From Bacillus sp. MM2020_1 (GTDB lineage: Bacteria > Bacillota > Bacilli > Bacillales > Cytobacillaceae), in contig JAANMP010000008.1 in assembly GCA_011250595.1 (NCBI GenBank), forward strand, positions 62,001 through 126,000: a stretch of 64,000 nucleotides of DNA, in the 5' to 3' direction. Of this stretch, positions 1-9,572 are shown piece after piece; the first letter of the stretch is position 1; every line of letters starts with the position of its first letter. The translations under genes and the position numbers were made by a program. The notes under the pieces are model-generated. The model saw only the letters and a list, made by a program, of their open reading frames with translations, ran no database searches and was not told where the DNA came from.

Positions 1-703
1 GAGCGTGCAAAGAAATAGCAAAATTAATTTGTGTATTTTCATCTGCAAATTGATAAATTTTTGGAACAATGCCGCTTGTTGATACGGTTATATGGCGTGC
101 TCCGATATTAAGAGCCTTTTCATGATTAATTATTTTTAAAAATGAAAGCATGTTATCGTAGTTATCAAATGGTTCACCGATACCCATGATGACAACGGAA
201 TTTACACGCTCATCTGTTTCGTCAAGTGTTTGTTGTACTTTTACAACTTGAGCGACGATCTCGCCTGCTTCTAAATGTCTTTTTAATCCGCCTAATGTGG
301 AGGCACAAAAGGTGCAGCCAATTCGGCAGCCAACCTGTGTTGTAACACAAACGGAGTTTCCATAATCATGGCGCATTAGCACCGTTTCGATAGAATATCC
401 ATCATGAAGTTCAAACAGAAATTTGATTGTTCCATCAGTTGATGTTTGTTGAATCGCCGTTTTTAATGTTGTAAGGTCAAAATGACTTGCAAGCTTATCA
501 CGTAAACCTTTCCCGACATTACTCATATCCTCAAATGAAGTAATTCGTTTTTTATAAAGCCATTCAAAGATTTGTTCGGCACGGAATGGCTTTTCACCAT
601 TCTCTGAAAGCCAATTCCTTAATTCGTTAAGCTGCAATGAATAAATTGATTTCTTCTTTATTTCCTTAGCTGTATTTGTCTCAGTTGTATTTAATTGTTC
701 CAA
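1..703 (-). CDS. rlmN: RlmN, 23S rRNA/tRNA adenine-C2 methyltransferase (3' part cut off)
   Basis: Radical-SAM enzyme that methylates C2 of A2503 in 23S rRNA and of A37 in some tRNAs. Only about the first 234 residues lie in the window; the C-terminal part runs off the left edge. The radical-SAM cysteine motif CRIGCTFC is visible (Cys126, Cys130, Cys133), followed by a glycine-rich SAM-binding segment (MGIGEP). The start is a TTG at 701-703, three bases after the rsmB stop, with its Shine-Dalgarno (AGGAAGAAGG) inside the last rsmB codons, so translation is probably coupled. In B. subtilis the same order rsmB-rlmN-prpC-prkC is found, so the phosphatase/kinase pair is expected just outside the window. 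Confidence 0.95.
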   Translation of the reverse strand, partial: MEQLNTTETNTAKEIKKKSIYSLQLNELRNWLSENGEKPFRAEQIFEWLYKKRITSFEDMSNVGKGLRDKLASHFDLTTLKTAIQQTSTDGTIKFLFELHDGYSIETVLMRHDYGNSVCVTTQVGCRIGCTFCASTLGGLKRHLEAGEIVAQVVKVQQTLDETDERVNSVVIMGIGEPFDNYDNMLSFLKIINHEKALNIGARHITVSTSGIVPKIYQFADENTQINFAISLHA

Positions 704-706
704 CTG

Positions 707-2056
707 TTACACCTTCTTCCTTAAAACTGCAATATAAAATCCATCTGACCCAATATCTTGAGGGAATATTTGTAAATCAAAGCCTGTGATTAGTGGCTGG
801 ATAGCTTCAGGCATCCTGCTTTTGAAGGATGCATCTCCTTCAAATTGCGGGTTATTCTGTAGGAATGTCTTAACCGTATATTCATTTTCTTCTTTATCTA
901 CTGTACATGTACTATAGACAAGAATGCCGCCCTTTTTCAATAAGGGGGTTACGGACGTTAATAAGTCTTGCTGAATCGTACTTAATCGCTGAATATCCAT
1001 CTCGGTTTTAGTATACTTCATATCTGGCTTTCTCCTCATGACCCCGAGACCGGAACAAGGAGCATCAAGAAGAATCCGATCAAATGATTCAGTTTGGAAC
1101 TTTTCTTGTATTTTTCTTGAATCAGATACACTTGTTTTAATATTTTCTAACCCTAAACGTTTTGCATTATCATTAATTAATCTTACTTTGTGCTGATGAA
1201 GATCGACCGAGATAACTTCACCCGTATTGTTCATTTTCTCAGCAATATGTGTACTTTTACCACCCGGTGCCGCGCAGGCATCGAGGATAAATTCGTTTGG
1301 CTCCGCCCCTAATGCATAGGCTACAAGCATTGAACTTTCATCTTGAATCGTAAACATTCCATACTTAAATGAGATTGTAGATGCTAGATTTCCCTTTATC
1401 GATCTAATTGCCTCAGGAATAATAGGGCTTTTTTCGATTTGAAAACCATCCTCTTCTAAAATTGCAACACATTCATCTCTTGAAACTTTTGTAAGATTAA
1501 CTCTGGCTGTTTGCAATGGCGCTGTTAGGTTGATCTCACACATTTCTTTCGTTTTTTGATAACCAAATTGGTTCACCCATCTAGTAATCAGCCATTCAGG
1601 GTGACTCGTTTCAAGTGATAGTCTTTTGTTTGGGTCCGTGACATCTTCCATGGACGGGAGTCCTTCCCTTTGAATGCTCCGCAACACTCCGTTTACTAAA
1701 CTTGCTATCCCTTTATGACCACGACTTTTAGCAATTTCCACTGCTTCATAGATAGCAGCTCTGTCCGGTATACGATCGAGATAAACCATTTGATAGAGCG
1801 TAAGTCTAAGTAAATGATGAACCCAACTGGCTAACTTCTTATTATCTTTGACGAACGGCTCTAAATAATAGTCGAGCGCCATTCTTCTTTGTAAAGTTCC
1901 ATACGTCAATTCAGTAAGAAGTCCGACGTCCTTAGCAGACAAATCGTGTTTTTCAATTGTAGAATTAAGCAGTAAATTACTGTAGGATTGGTTTTTTTCA
2001 ATCGCAACTAAGATATCCATTGCGATTGCTCGTACATTCTTTATTGTTGAAGTCAT
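707..2056 (-). CDS. rsmB: RsmB, 16S rRNA m5C967 methyltransferase
   Basis: SAM-dependent cytosine-C5 methyltransferase of 16S rRNA. About 449 residues, the family's usual length: an N-terminal NusB-like RNA-binding domain (roughly residues 1-140) and a C-terminal Rossmann methyltransferase domain. The SAM site DACAAPGGKS is near residues 259-268, and the two catalytic cysteines lie in DAPCSG (about 344) and STCT (about 384). The ATG at 2056 is preferred over an in-frame start 24 bases upstream because it has GGGAG at good spacing and leaves one base after the fmt stop. It belongs to the fmt-rsmB-rlmN series of closely packed genes. Confidence 0.95.
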   Translation of the reverse strand: MTSTIKNVRAIAMDILVAIEKNQSYSNLLLNSTIEKHDLSAKDVGLLTELTYGTLQRRMALDYYLEPFVKDNKKLASWVHHLLRLTLYQMVYLDRIPDRAAIYEAVEIAKSRGHKGIASLVNGVLRSIQREGLPSMEDVTDPNKRLSLETSHPEWLITRWVNQFGYQKTKEMCEINLTAPLQTARVNLTKVSRDECVAILEEDGFQIEKSPIIPEAIRSIKGNLASTISFKYGMFTIQDESSMLVAYALGAEPNEFILDACAAPGGKSTHIAEKMNNTGEVISVDLHQHKVRLINDNAKRLGLENIKTSVSDSRKIQEKFQTESFDRILLDAPCSGLGVMRRKPDMKYTKTEMDIQRLSTIQQDLLTSVTPLLKKGGILVYSTCTVDKEENEYTVKTFLQNNPQFEGDASFKSRMPEAIQPLITGFDLQIFPQDIGSDGFYIAVLRKKV

Positions 2057-2057
2057 C

Positions 2058-2996
2058 TTATTCTCCCAGCTTGGTGCCAATTGAAATTTTTGAACCTCTT
2101 AAAAATTGTTCACTCATCATTTTTGTTTTTCCGGAAGGCTGAAGCTCAGTGATTTTGATAGCCGTTTCATTACCGGTACTTACTGAAAACCCATCAGGTT
2201 CTATCGTAAGAATTGTTCCAGGTGCAACGCTCTTCTGTCCTGTTAACTTTTCTGCCCGCCATATCTTTATGACCTGACCATTCAAGGTGGTAAAGGCAAC
2301 TGGCCATGGATTTAGGCCGCGGATATGATTATAGATTTCTTCACCTGTTCTAGTCCAAATAATTTTTTCTTGTTCGCGCTTAATATTGGCTGCAAACGTG
2401 GCTTCTTCATTATTTTGAGGCTTGGGGGTCAGACGGCCATCCAATAAAAGCGGCAAGGTTTCAGATAACAATTTAGCTCCGGCTGTGCTCAATTTGATAT
2501 GCAGTGTTCCCACATTGTCCTCTTCTGCAATCGGGACTTCAATTCTTGTTAAAATATCACCTGCATCTAATTTTTCCACCATATACATGATGGTGACACC
2601 AGTTTTCTGTTTTCCTTGCATAATAGCATAATGGATAGGAGCACCGCCGCGTAGTTCCGGAAGCAGGGAGGCATGAACATTTATACATCTGTACTTAGGA
2701 GCTTCTAGCAGCTGTTTAGGTAAGATTTGGCCAAACGCAGCCGTAACAATTAAATCCGGATTCAATGAAAGGATTTTATCAAGTTCTTCTGCTTGACGAA
2801 TTTTTTCTGGTTGAAAGACGGGAATATCGTGCTTCAACGCCTCAACCTTAACAGGGGGAGGCGTTAGAATCCTTTTTCTTCCCACCGGTCGATCTGGTTG
2901 GGTAACTACACCAATGACTTCATATCCATCCTTAATCAATTGTTGTAAAATCGGGACAGAAAAATCCGGAGTACCCATAAAAACTATTTTGGTCAT
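2058..2996 (-). CDS. fmt: Fmt, methionyl-tRNA formyltransferase
   Basis: Transfers a formyl group from 10-formyl-tetrahydrofolate to initiator Met-tRNA. 312 residues, full length. The N-terminal formyltransferase fold carries the catalytic Asn106 and His108 in [13 protein letters not shown] and Asp144 in KLDAGD; the C-terminal barrel that binds tRNA follows from about residue 205. The start overlaps the def stop by four bases (ATGA), so the formylase and deformylase are translationally coupled, pairing the addition and removal of the formyl group. Confidence 0.97.
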   Translation of the reverse strand: MTKIVFMGTPDFSVPILQQLIKDGYEVIGVVTQPDRPVGRKRILTPPPVKVEALKHDIPVFQPEKIRQAEELDKILSLNPDLIVTAAFGQILPKQLLEAPKYRCINVHASLLPELRGGAPIHYAIMQGKQKTGVTIMYMVEKLDAGDILTRIEVPIAEEDNVGTLHIKLSTAGAKLLSETLPLLLDGRLTPKPQNNEEATFAANIKREQEKIIWTRTGEEIYNHIRGLNPWPVAFTTLNGQVIKIWRAEKLTGQKSVAPGTILTIEPDGFSVSTGNETAIKITELQPSGKTKMMSEQFLRGSKISIGTKLGE

Positions 2997-3478
2997 TCAG
3001 TTTCTACTCCTTTTAACTCATCTTCCTCTAGATATCTCGTTACTTTGGTTGTAAATAAAATCCCATCAAGATGATCGATTTCATGTTGAATCGCCCTTGC
3101 CAGGAACTCCTCTGCCTCTAACGTGTATTTTCTGCCTTTTCGGTCAAAGGCATTAATTTTAACAAAATTCGGCCGTGTCACTTCTCCGAACAATCCAGGG
3201 AAACTTAAACAACCTTCAGGTCCAGATTGTTCACCCGAGGTCTCTATAATCACAGGGTTAATCATTTCAATTGTCCCTAATTCATCATCAATATCAACAA
3301 TTGCGATACGTGCGTCCAATCCAATTTGCGGAGCAGCTAGTCCCACCCCGTCATATTCAATCATCGTGTCATACATATCATCAAGTATTTTTGCAAGCTT
3401 TCTATCAAACTTAATCACTGGTTTACAAGTCTGCTCAAGTATCTCAGCAGGGTAATTTACTACTTTTAATATAGGCAA
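2993..3478 (-). CDS. def: Def, peptide deformylase
   Basis: Metalloenzyme that removes the N-formyl group from new polypeptides. 161 residues. All three family motifs are present: [10 protein letters not shown] (44-53), EGCLSF with metal ligand Cys90, and QHEIDHLDG with ligands His132 and His136 and catalytic Glu133. The length and motif EGCLSF fit the type that is the B. subtilis Def rather than the longer YkrB type. It overlaps fmt by four bases. The 117-base gap before it (3479-3595) holds no gene or clear terminator that I can see. Confidence 0.96.
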   Translation of the reverse strand: MPILKVVNYPAEILEQTCKPVIKFDRKLAKILDDMYDTMIEYDGVGLAAPQIGLDARIAIVDIDDELGTIEMINPVIIETSGEQSGPEGCLSFPGLFGEVTRPNFVKINAFDRKGRKYTLEAEEFLARAIQHEIDHLDGILFTTKVTRYLEEDELKGVETE

Positions 3479-3595
3479 ATTCTTTCCCCCATTAATGCCA
3501 ATCTTATCAAGGCTTTATAAATTTATTAATTGCTTACATTTTCACCAAAAAAGCGAAATAATAACCTTTTATAGCATGATTATCTAAGGCTTGCC

Positions 3596-6013
3596 TTACA
3601 TTAAAATAAATGGGTTAACATCTATTGAAACCAGTAAGCCGCTTTTGGTATCTTTTTGATATTGGTCCAAGATCGTTTTTAACATTTTTGTCATGTTCGG
3701 TTCCCGCTTGTATTTTATCAGACATTGATAGCGATATCTATTATTAATCCTAGGTATTGGCGAGGCTGCAGGTCCTAAAACGACAGCATCCTTTGATACC
3801 TGCGAACGTACATAATTAACAATTTTCTCTGTCGCCGCTACAACTGTCATCAACTGTTCATGGCTGACTGTAATCAAGGATAGATAATAGAAGGGTGGAT
3901 AATGACGGATTTTTCGAATCATCATTTCACGCTGATAAAAGAGATCATAATCTTGTGTTCCCGCAAGCTCGACACTGTAGTGTTCCGGCGAATAGGTCTG
4001 AATAATGACCTCTCCCGGCAACTGATGACGTCCCGCCCGACCGCTTACCTGAGTTAATAATTGAAACGTTTTTTCAGATGCACGGAAATCAGGTAAATGC
4101 AGCATGGTGTCAGCCGAAAGCACACCAACCAAGGTGATATTGGGAAAATCCAACCCTTTGGCAATCATTTGGGTCCCGAGGAGAATATCTGCTTTGCCAT
4201 TCTGGAAATCAGTTAATAATCGTTCGTGTGATCCCTTGCGTCCGGTAGTATCGACATCCATACGAATAACTCTTGCCTCAGGGAGTATCTTACCAAGTTC
4301 GTCTTCAACCTTTTGAGTACCAGTCCCAAAATAACGAATATAATCACTGGAACACTCCGGGCATTGATGCGGAACATGACTTTCATACCCACAATAATGA
4401 CATTTCATTTGTTCATTTACCCGGTGATAGGTAAGCGAAATATCACAGTTTGGGCAATTCATTACATAACCGCAATCACGGCACATGACAAACGAGGAAT
4501 GTCCCCGTTTATTTAAAAATAAAACAGATTGTTGTTGTTTTTCTAATCTGTCCTTGAGCATGTCAAAAAGCTTTCGAGAAAACATGGACCGATTTCCGTC
4601 ACGAAGCTCCTCGCGCATATCAATGATTTCCACTGCTGGCAAGGCCTGATTATTCATCCGGCTTGGGAGCGATAATAGATGATACACCTTCTTTTGAGCC
4701 CTGGCAAACGACTCAAGTGACGGAGTAGCACTTCCGAGCACAACCGGACAGCTATACGTTTTTGCCCTTTCTATTGCCACTTCCCTAGCATGATAACGGG
4801 GCATTTCCTCTTGTTTATAGCTGGTTTCGTGCTCCTCATCAATAATGAGAATGCCGAGGTTTTCAAATGGGGCAAAAATGGCTGATCTCGCTCCAACAGC
4901 TACTTTTACTTCTTTCCGCTGAATTTTACGCCACTCATCATATTTCTCCCCGGCAGACAAACCACTGTGCAGAACTGCTACTAAGTCCCCGAATCTCCCT
5001 TTAAATCGATTCACCATTTGAGGGGTGAGTGAAATTTCCGGTACGAGTACAATGGCTTCCTGTCCTCTTTCAATAACTTCCTGAATAGATTGGAGATAAA
5101 TTTCGGTTTTGCCGCTCCCCGTTACACCATAGAGCAAGAATACTTCATGTCGATTGGTTTCAATTGCGTTTAGGATCGGTCCTATCGCTGTTTGTTGGGA
5201 ATTTGTTAGTGGTAATGGCTTGGTTCGTTTAAAGGTCCTATGTTCAAAAGGATTGCGATAAACCTCCATGTCATACTCAATAAGCAGCTTTTTTTCAACA
5301 AGCGCCTTTACTGTTGCGGAGGTTGTTTTTACTTCAGCGACAAGCTGTCTTAATTCGACTGGCTCGAAATGCTCGGTAAAATAACTCAATACCTGTTTTT
5401 GCTTTTCCGCTTTTGCCGGGAATCGGTCTACTTCCACTTTTAATTCTTCCAGCGATACAAGCGGTCGAACAAACTTCCGCTGCTTCTTTCTAACCTTTTC
5501 CTTCACAATGTAATTGACTTCAAGCGTCCCTTTTGCTGCTTCCTTTAGTAATAAAGGAACCATTCCCTGTTTCAAAGCATCTTCCCAGTCAATCATAAGA
5601 TTGTTCTCAAAAAGAGTTTGGAGAGGTTCTGATAAAGCAGAAGCTTCCACCCCCTGAGCAAGTTTAACTTTTTTTTCGTATTTAGCCTTTAACGCCGCAG
5701 GAAGCATAACCTGAAAGGCAAAGATTTTAAAACATAGCGTATGCTCAGTCAACCAATCACCTAGTTCAAGTAACTCCTTATTTAAGACTGGCTCGAAATC
5801 CATTGGCTCGATAATTTCTCTTAATTTTTCAAATTCAGATTGTGTTTTAAGTGAAGTGACAAATCCTTGAATTTTTCTCGGACCAAATGGAACGATTACC
5901 CTCATTCCCGGCTGAATTGTACCGCTCCACTCAGCTGGAATTAAATAATCGAACGCCCTATCGGTTTGTTTTGCCGGGATATCCACAATCACATTAGCTA
6001 TTTCCATTTTCAT
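3596..6013 (-). CDS. priA: PriA, primosomal replication-restart helicase
   Basis: 3'-to-5' superfamily-2 DNA helicase that reloads the replisome at collapsed forks. 805 residues, identical in length to the B. subtilis protein as I recall it. An N-terminal DNA-binding region precedes Walker A GVTGSGKT (296-303) and Walker B DEEH (392-395). A zinc-binding insert with paired CxxC motifs (about 510-550) follows, and then the second RecA-like domain with an SGRAGR motif. Its start lies inside the 3' end of coaBC (20-base overlap), indicating a coaBC-priA operon. A second in-frame ATG two codons later is also possible. Confidence 0.97.
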   Translation of the reverse strand: MKMEIANVIVDIPAKQTDRAFDYLIPAEWSGTIQPGMRVIVPFGPRKIQGFVTSLKTQSEFEKLREIIEPMDFEPVLNKELLELGDWLTEHTLCFKIFAFQVMLPAALKAKYEKKVKLAQGVEASALSEPLQTLFENNLMIDWEDALKQGMVPLLLKEAAKGTLEVNYIVKEKVRKKQRKFVRPLVSLEELKVEVDRFPAKAEKQKQVLSYFTEHFEPVELRQLVAEVKTTSATVKALVEKKLLIEYDMEVYRNPFEHRTFKRTKPLPLTNSQQTAIGPILNAIETNRHEVFLLYGVTGSGKTEIYLQSIQEVIERGQEAIVLVPEISLTPQMVNRFKGRFGDLVAVLHSGLSAGEKYDEWRKIQRKEVKVAVGARSAIFAPFENLGILIIDEEHETSYKQEEMPRYHAREVAIERAKTYSCPVVLGSATPSLESFARAQKKVYHLLSLPSRMNNQALPAVEIIDMREELRDGNRSMFSRKLFDMLKDRLEKQQQSVLFLNKRGHSSFVMCRDCGYVMNCPNCDISLTYHRVNEQMKCHYCGYESHVPHQCPECSSDYIRYFGTGTQKVEDELGKILPEARVIRMDVDTTGRKGSHERLLTDFQNGKADILLGTQMIAKGLDFPNITLVGVLSADTMLHLPDFRASEKTFQLLTQVSGRAGRHQLPGEVIIQTYSPEHYSVELAGTQDYDLFYQREMMIRKIRHYPPFYYLSLITVSHEQLMTVVAATEKIVNYVRSQVSKDAVVLGPAASPIPRINNRYRYQCLIKYKREPNMTKMLKTILDQYQKDTKSGLLVSIDVNPFILM

Positions 6014-7217
6014 CCATATCCTTCAAAAGGAAAGTAATTTCTCCGATAATCCTTTTTGCTACTTCACTTTTTGACATAAGCGGTAAATCCACAACAGAGC
6101 CGGACCGTTTGAAAAGAGTGACAATATTTGTATCTGTCCCAAACCCCGCTCCTTCTGCTTTCACGTTATTAGCAACAATCATATCTGCATTTTTTGCCGT
6201 TAATTTTTTCCTTGCGTACTCTTCAACATTTTCCGTTTCAGCAGCAAAGCCCACCAATACTTGGTTCTTTTTCCGTTTTCCCAACTCTAACAATATATCT
6301 TTTGTTCTTTCTAATTCAATACTCGAATCACCGGCCTGCTTCTTAACCTTATGGTCATATGTGATTTTTGGACGGTAATCGGCAACTGCAGCTGTTTTAA
6401 TTACGACATCTGCAGTGTCATAGTATTTCAAGACTGCGTTGTACATTTCTTCGGCGCTCTCGACTTTCACCACGTCTAATCCCGCTGGAGCTGGCAGCTC
6501 AACTGGACCCGAAACTAATACAACATGGGCTCCTTGTTTTTTTGCCTCCTCAGCCAGTGCATACCCCATTTTCCCTGTGGAATGATTGGAAATAAAACGG
6601 ACCGGATCAATCTTTTCCCGGGTAGGCCCAGCTGTTACGACTACTGTTTTACCTATTAAATTTTTGGGGGCTTGATCGGTAAAAAACTGTTGGACAAGCT
6701 CGACAATTTTTTCTGGCTCTTCTAATCGGCCCTTTCCGACATAGCCACAGGCAAGATACCCTTCACTTGGTTCAATAAATTGATATCCGAACTCAGCTAA
6801 AATAGAGAGATTTTTTTTCACAGCTGGATGGTCGTACATATGCACATTCATCGCAGGGGCAATCCAAACTGGCGATGTAGCTGCTAGCAATACCGTTGTG
6901 ATCATATTATCGGCGATTCCACCAGCTATTTTCCCTATCGTATTTGCAGTAGCTGGGGCCAAAAGGATTAAGTCGGCCCAATCAGCTATATCAATGTGAG
7001 CAATTACATGCGGATTTTTTTCATCAAAGGTATCAACATATACTTCATTACGTGCTAACGCCTGAAAAGTTAATGGGGTAACAAATTTTTGTGCAGATTC
7101 ACTTAAAATGACTTTTACATAGGCTCCCGCCTGTACTAGCTTACTTGTTAGTGCAGCAGCTTTATATACGGCGATTCCGCCTGTAACACATAATAATATT
7201 TTTTTATCCTGTACCAT
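5994..7217 (-). CDS. coaBC: CoaBC, phosphopantothenoylcysteine synthetase/decarboxylase
   Basis: Bifunctional coenzyme A enzyme: the C-terminal CoaB half joins 4'-phosphopantothenate to cysteine and the N-terminal CoaC half decarboxylates the product. CoaC features include the flavin-binding start CVTGGIAVYKA, the PAMN motif (about residue 140) and the substrate-clamp Cys in ACGYVGKGR. CoaB is recognised by TAGPTREKIDPVRFISN (about 200). With the ATG at 7217 the protein is 407 residues, close to B. subtilis. An in-frame ATG at 7244 also has a fair Shine-Dalgarno (AAAGGA), so the start is not settled. It heads the coaBC-priA unit, since a terminator separates it from rpoZ. Confidence 0.93.
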   Translation of the reverse strand: MVQDKKILLCVTGGIAVYKAAALTSKLVQAGAYVKVILSESAQKFVTPLTFQALARNEVYVDTFDEKNPHVIAHIDIADWADLILLAPATANTIGKIAGGIADNMITTVLLAATSPVWIAPAMNVHMYDHPAVKKNLSILAEFGYQFIEPSEGYLACGYVGKGRLEEPEKIVELVQQFFTDQAPKNLIGKTVVVTAGPTREKIDPVRFISNHSTGKMGYALAEEAKKQGAHVVLVSGPVELPAPAGLDVVKVESAEEMYNAVLKYYDTADVVIKTAAVADYRPKITYDHKVKKQAGDSSIELERTKDILLELGKRKKNQVLVGFAAETENVEEYARKKLTAKNADMIVANNVKAEGAGFGTDTNIVTLFKRSGSVVDLPLMSKSEVAKRIIGEITFLLKDMDENGNS

Positions 7218-7338
7218 TATTGGATTCCCCCGCTTCTCGTCCATTTCACTCTTCCTTTATTATGCTAGAATGAAAACAATTTTTCATCTTTTTCCACTCG
7301 TAATTCGACAAATTCTACATAATCAGGATAACCAAAAT

Positions 7339-7383
7339 AAAAAAGGCTGACACGTAAGGATTACCCCCTTTTGTCAGGCCTTC
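7339..7383 (-). terminator. Terminator after rpoZ
   Basis: On the minus strand AAGGC-C-TGACA pairs with TGTCAGCCTT (one bulged C), and the stem is followed by a TTTTTTATTTT tract. It would end the yloC-remA-gmk-rpoZ transcript before coaBC. Confidence 0.75.
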
Positions 7384-7420
7384 TCTCAGAAATTCACTGT
7401 CAATTTATCATTGATGAAAA

Positions 7421-7638
7421 CTATTCCGCAGATCCTTCAGCTTTTTTGGAAATCCGGTAGGTTAGTTCACCGCTATATATTTCCTCAAGTGCCTTGCCAA
7501 CGTGCTTATAGGAAACATACTTTGGCAATCTTTCATCCTTTATTTGGGACATAACACGTGCGCGCTTCGCAGCAACAGAAACAAGCGAGTATTTAGAATC
7601 AATTTTTTCAAGTAGCGAATCAATAGAAGGATATAACA

Positions 7639-7639
<1 letters not shown>
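7421..7639 (-). CDS. rpoZ: RpoZ, RNA polymerase omega subunit
   Basis: Small subunit that helps assemble and stabilise RNA polymerase. 72 residues, near the Firmicute family size. The start [20 protein letters not shown] and the following AAKRARVM segment are the conserved omega core that contacts beta-prime. Its ATG overlaps the gmk stop by one base (TAATG) and the Shine-Dalgarno GGAGG lies inside gmk, so the two are coupled. The protein ends in an acidic tail (KKAEGSAE). Confidence 0.95.
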
Positions 7640-8531
<892 letters not shown>

Positions 8532-8590
8532 GGTATTCATCCAATCATTAATAATATATTTTGACCGTCCCAAACAGTTTCTAAACAAGA

Positions 8591-9466
8591 TTACTCGATA
8601 TTTTGCACCTGTTCTTTCAGCTTTTCAAGTAAACTTTTAATATCGACAACCTTTTTTGCAATGTTGGAATCGTTCGCTTTAGAACCAATCGTATTGGCTT
8701 CTCTGTTCATTTCCTGAACGATAAAATCTAACTTTCTCCCGATTGGTTCGATACTATCAAGGGTTTGCAAGAATTGCTGCAGATGGCTCTTTAAGCGAGT
8801 GACTTCTTCATTTATATCTGCTTTATCAGCAAACACAGCTACTTCCGTCAATAGTCTCGTCTCATCCAATTGGCCATTAACAAACTCTTCCATTCTTTTG
8901 GTTAAACGCTCTTTAAAGGATTGAACCACAAGTGGAGCAAATTTCTGGAGTTCTAAAACATGGGTATCTAATTGAGATAAAATGGCGAGCAAATCCTTTT
9001 TTAATTCTTCTCCTTCTGCCATTCGCATTTTTTTTAACAGCCTGGCAGCTTCTTCTATTGCAGCTAGAACTAGATTCTCAAGCTCTTCATTACCAGCTTC
9101 ACTTTCTTCAATATGTAAAAGTTCACTTCTATTAAGCAAGTCCTGAAGCGTTACCGTTCCTTCAACGTCATATTTTTCATGAGCATGTTTAATCACTTGG
9201 TAATACTCATCAAGCAATTTCCAGTCAACGTGGACTTTGCGGGTTACGACGCCTTCACCCTCCAGGCTAACGTAAACTTCTACCCTGCCACGACGGATAT
9301 ACTGATTAAGTTTCTTTTTCATACGATCTTCTATTTTTAAAAGCTGCCTTGGCATGCGGATATTCATTTCACAAAAACGGTGGTTCACTGTTTTTACTTC
9401 CACATTAACAGAGAAGCAATCTGATTCTGTTTTAGCTCTTCCAAAGCCTGTCATACTTATAACCAT
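8591..9466 (-). CDS. yloC: YloC, YicC-family endoribonuclease
   Basis: Member of the YicC/YloC family, whose E. coli founder has been shown to be an endoribonuclease acting on a small RNA. 291 residues, the usual length. The N-terminal MTGFGRA signature, the conserved VNHRFCE segment (about 28-34) and the C-terminal DUF1732 region with the motif [14 protein letters not shown] are all visible. It is the first gene of the yloC-remA-gmk-rpoZ series. Its RNA target in Bacillus cannot be inferred from the sequence. Confidence 0.93.
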   Translation of the reverse strand: MVISMTGFGRAKTESDCFSVNVEVKTVNHRFCEMNIRMPRQLLKIEDRMKKKLNQYIRRGRVEVYVSLEGEGVVTRKVHVDWKLLDEYYQVIKHAHEKYDVEGTVTLQDLLNRSELLHIEESEAGNEELENLVLAAIEEAARLLKKMRMAEGEELKKDLLAILSQLDTHVLELQKFAPLVVQSFKERLTKRMEEFVNGQLDETRLLTEVAVFADKADINEEVTRLKSHLQQFLQTLDSIEPIGRKLDFIVQEMNREANTIGSKANDSNIAKKVVDIKSLLEKLKEQVQNIE

Positions 9467-9525
9467 TTAGTGCACATCCAATCTCCTTAAAAATTGATCG
9501 GCTTGCTAAAATTTTTTTAATAGGC

Positions 9526-9557
9526 AAAAGGTAATAGAGTGGAATCTATTACCTTTT
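9526..9557 (-). terminator. Hairpin after yloB (terminator-like)
   Basis: A perfect 12-bp inverted repeat (AAAAGGTAATAG / CTATTACCTTTT, 8-base loop) lies between the yloB stop and yloC start. The arms end in A4/T4, which supply only a short U-run, so termination may be weak. Confidence 0.6.
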
Positions 9558-9572
9558 GGATTATAACACACT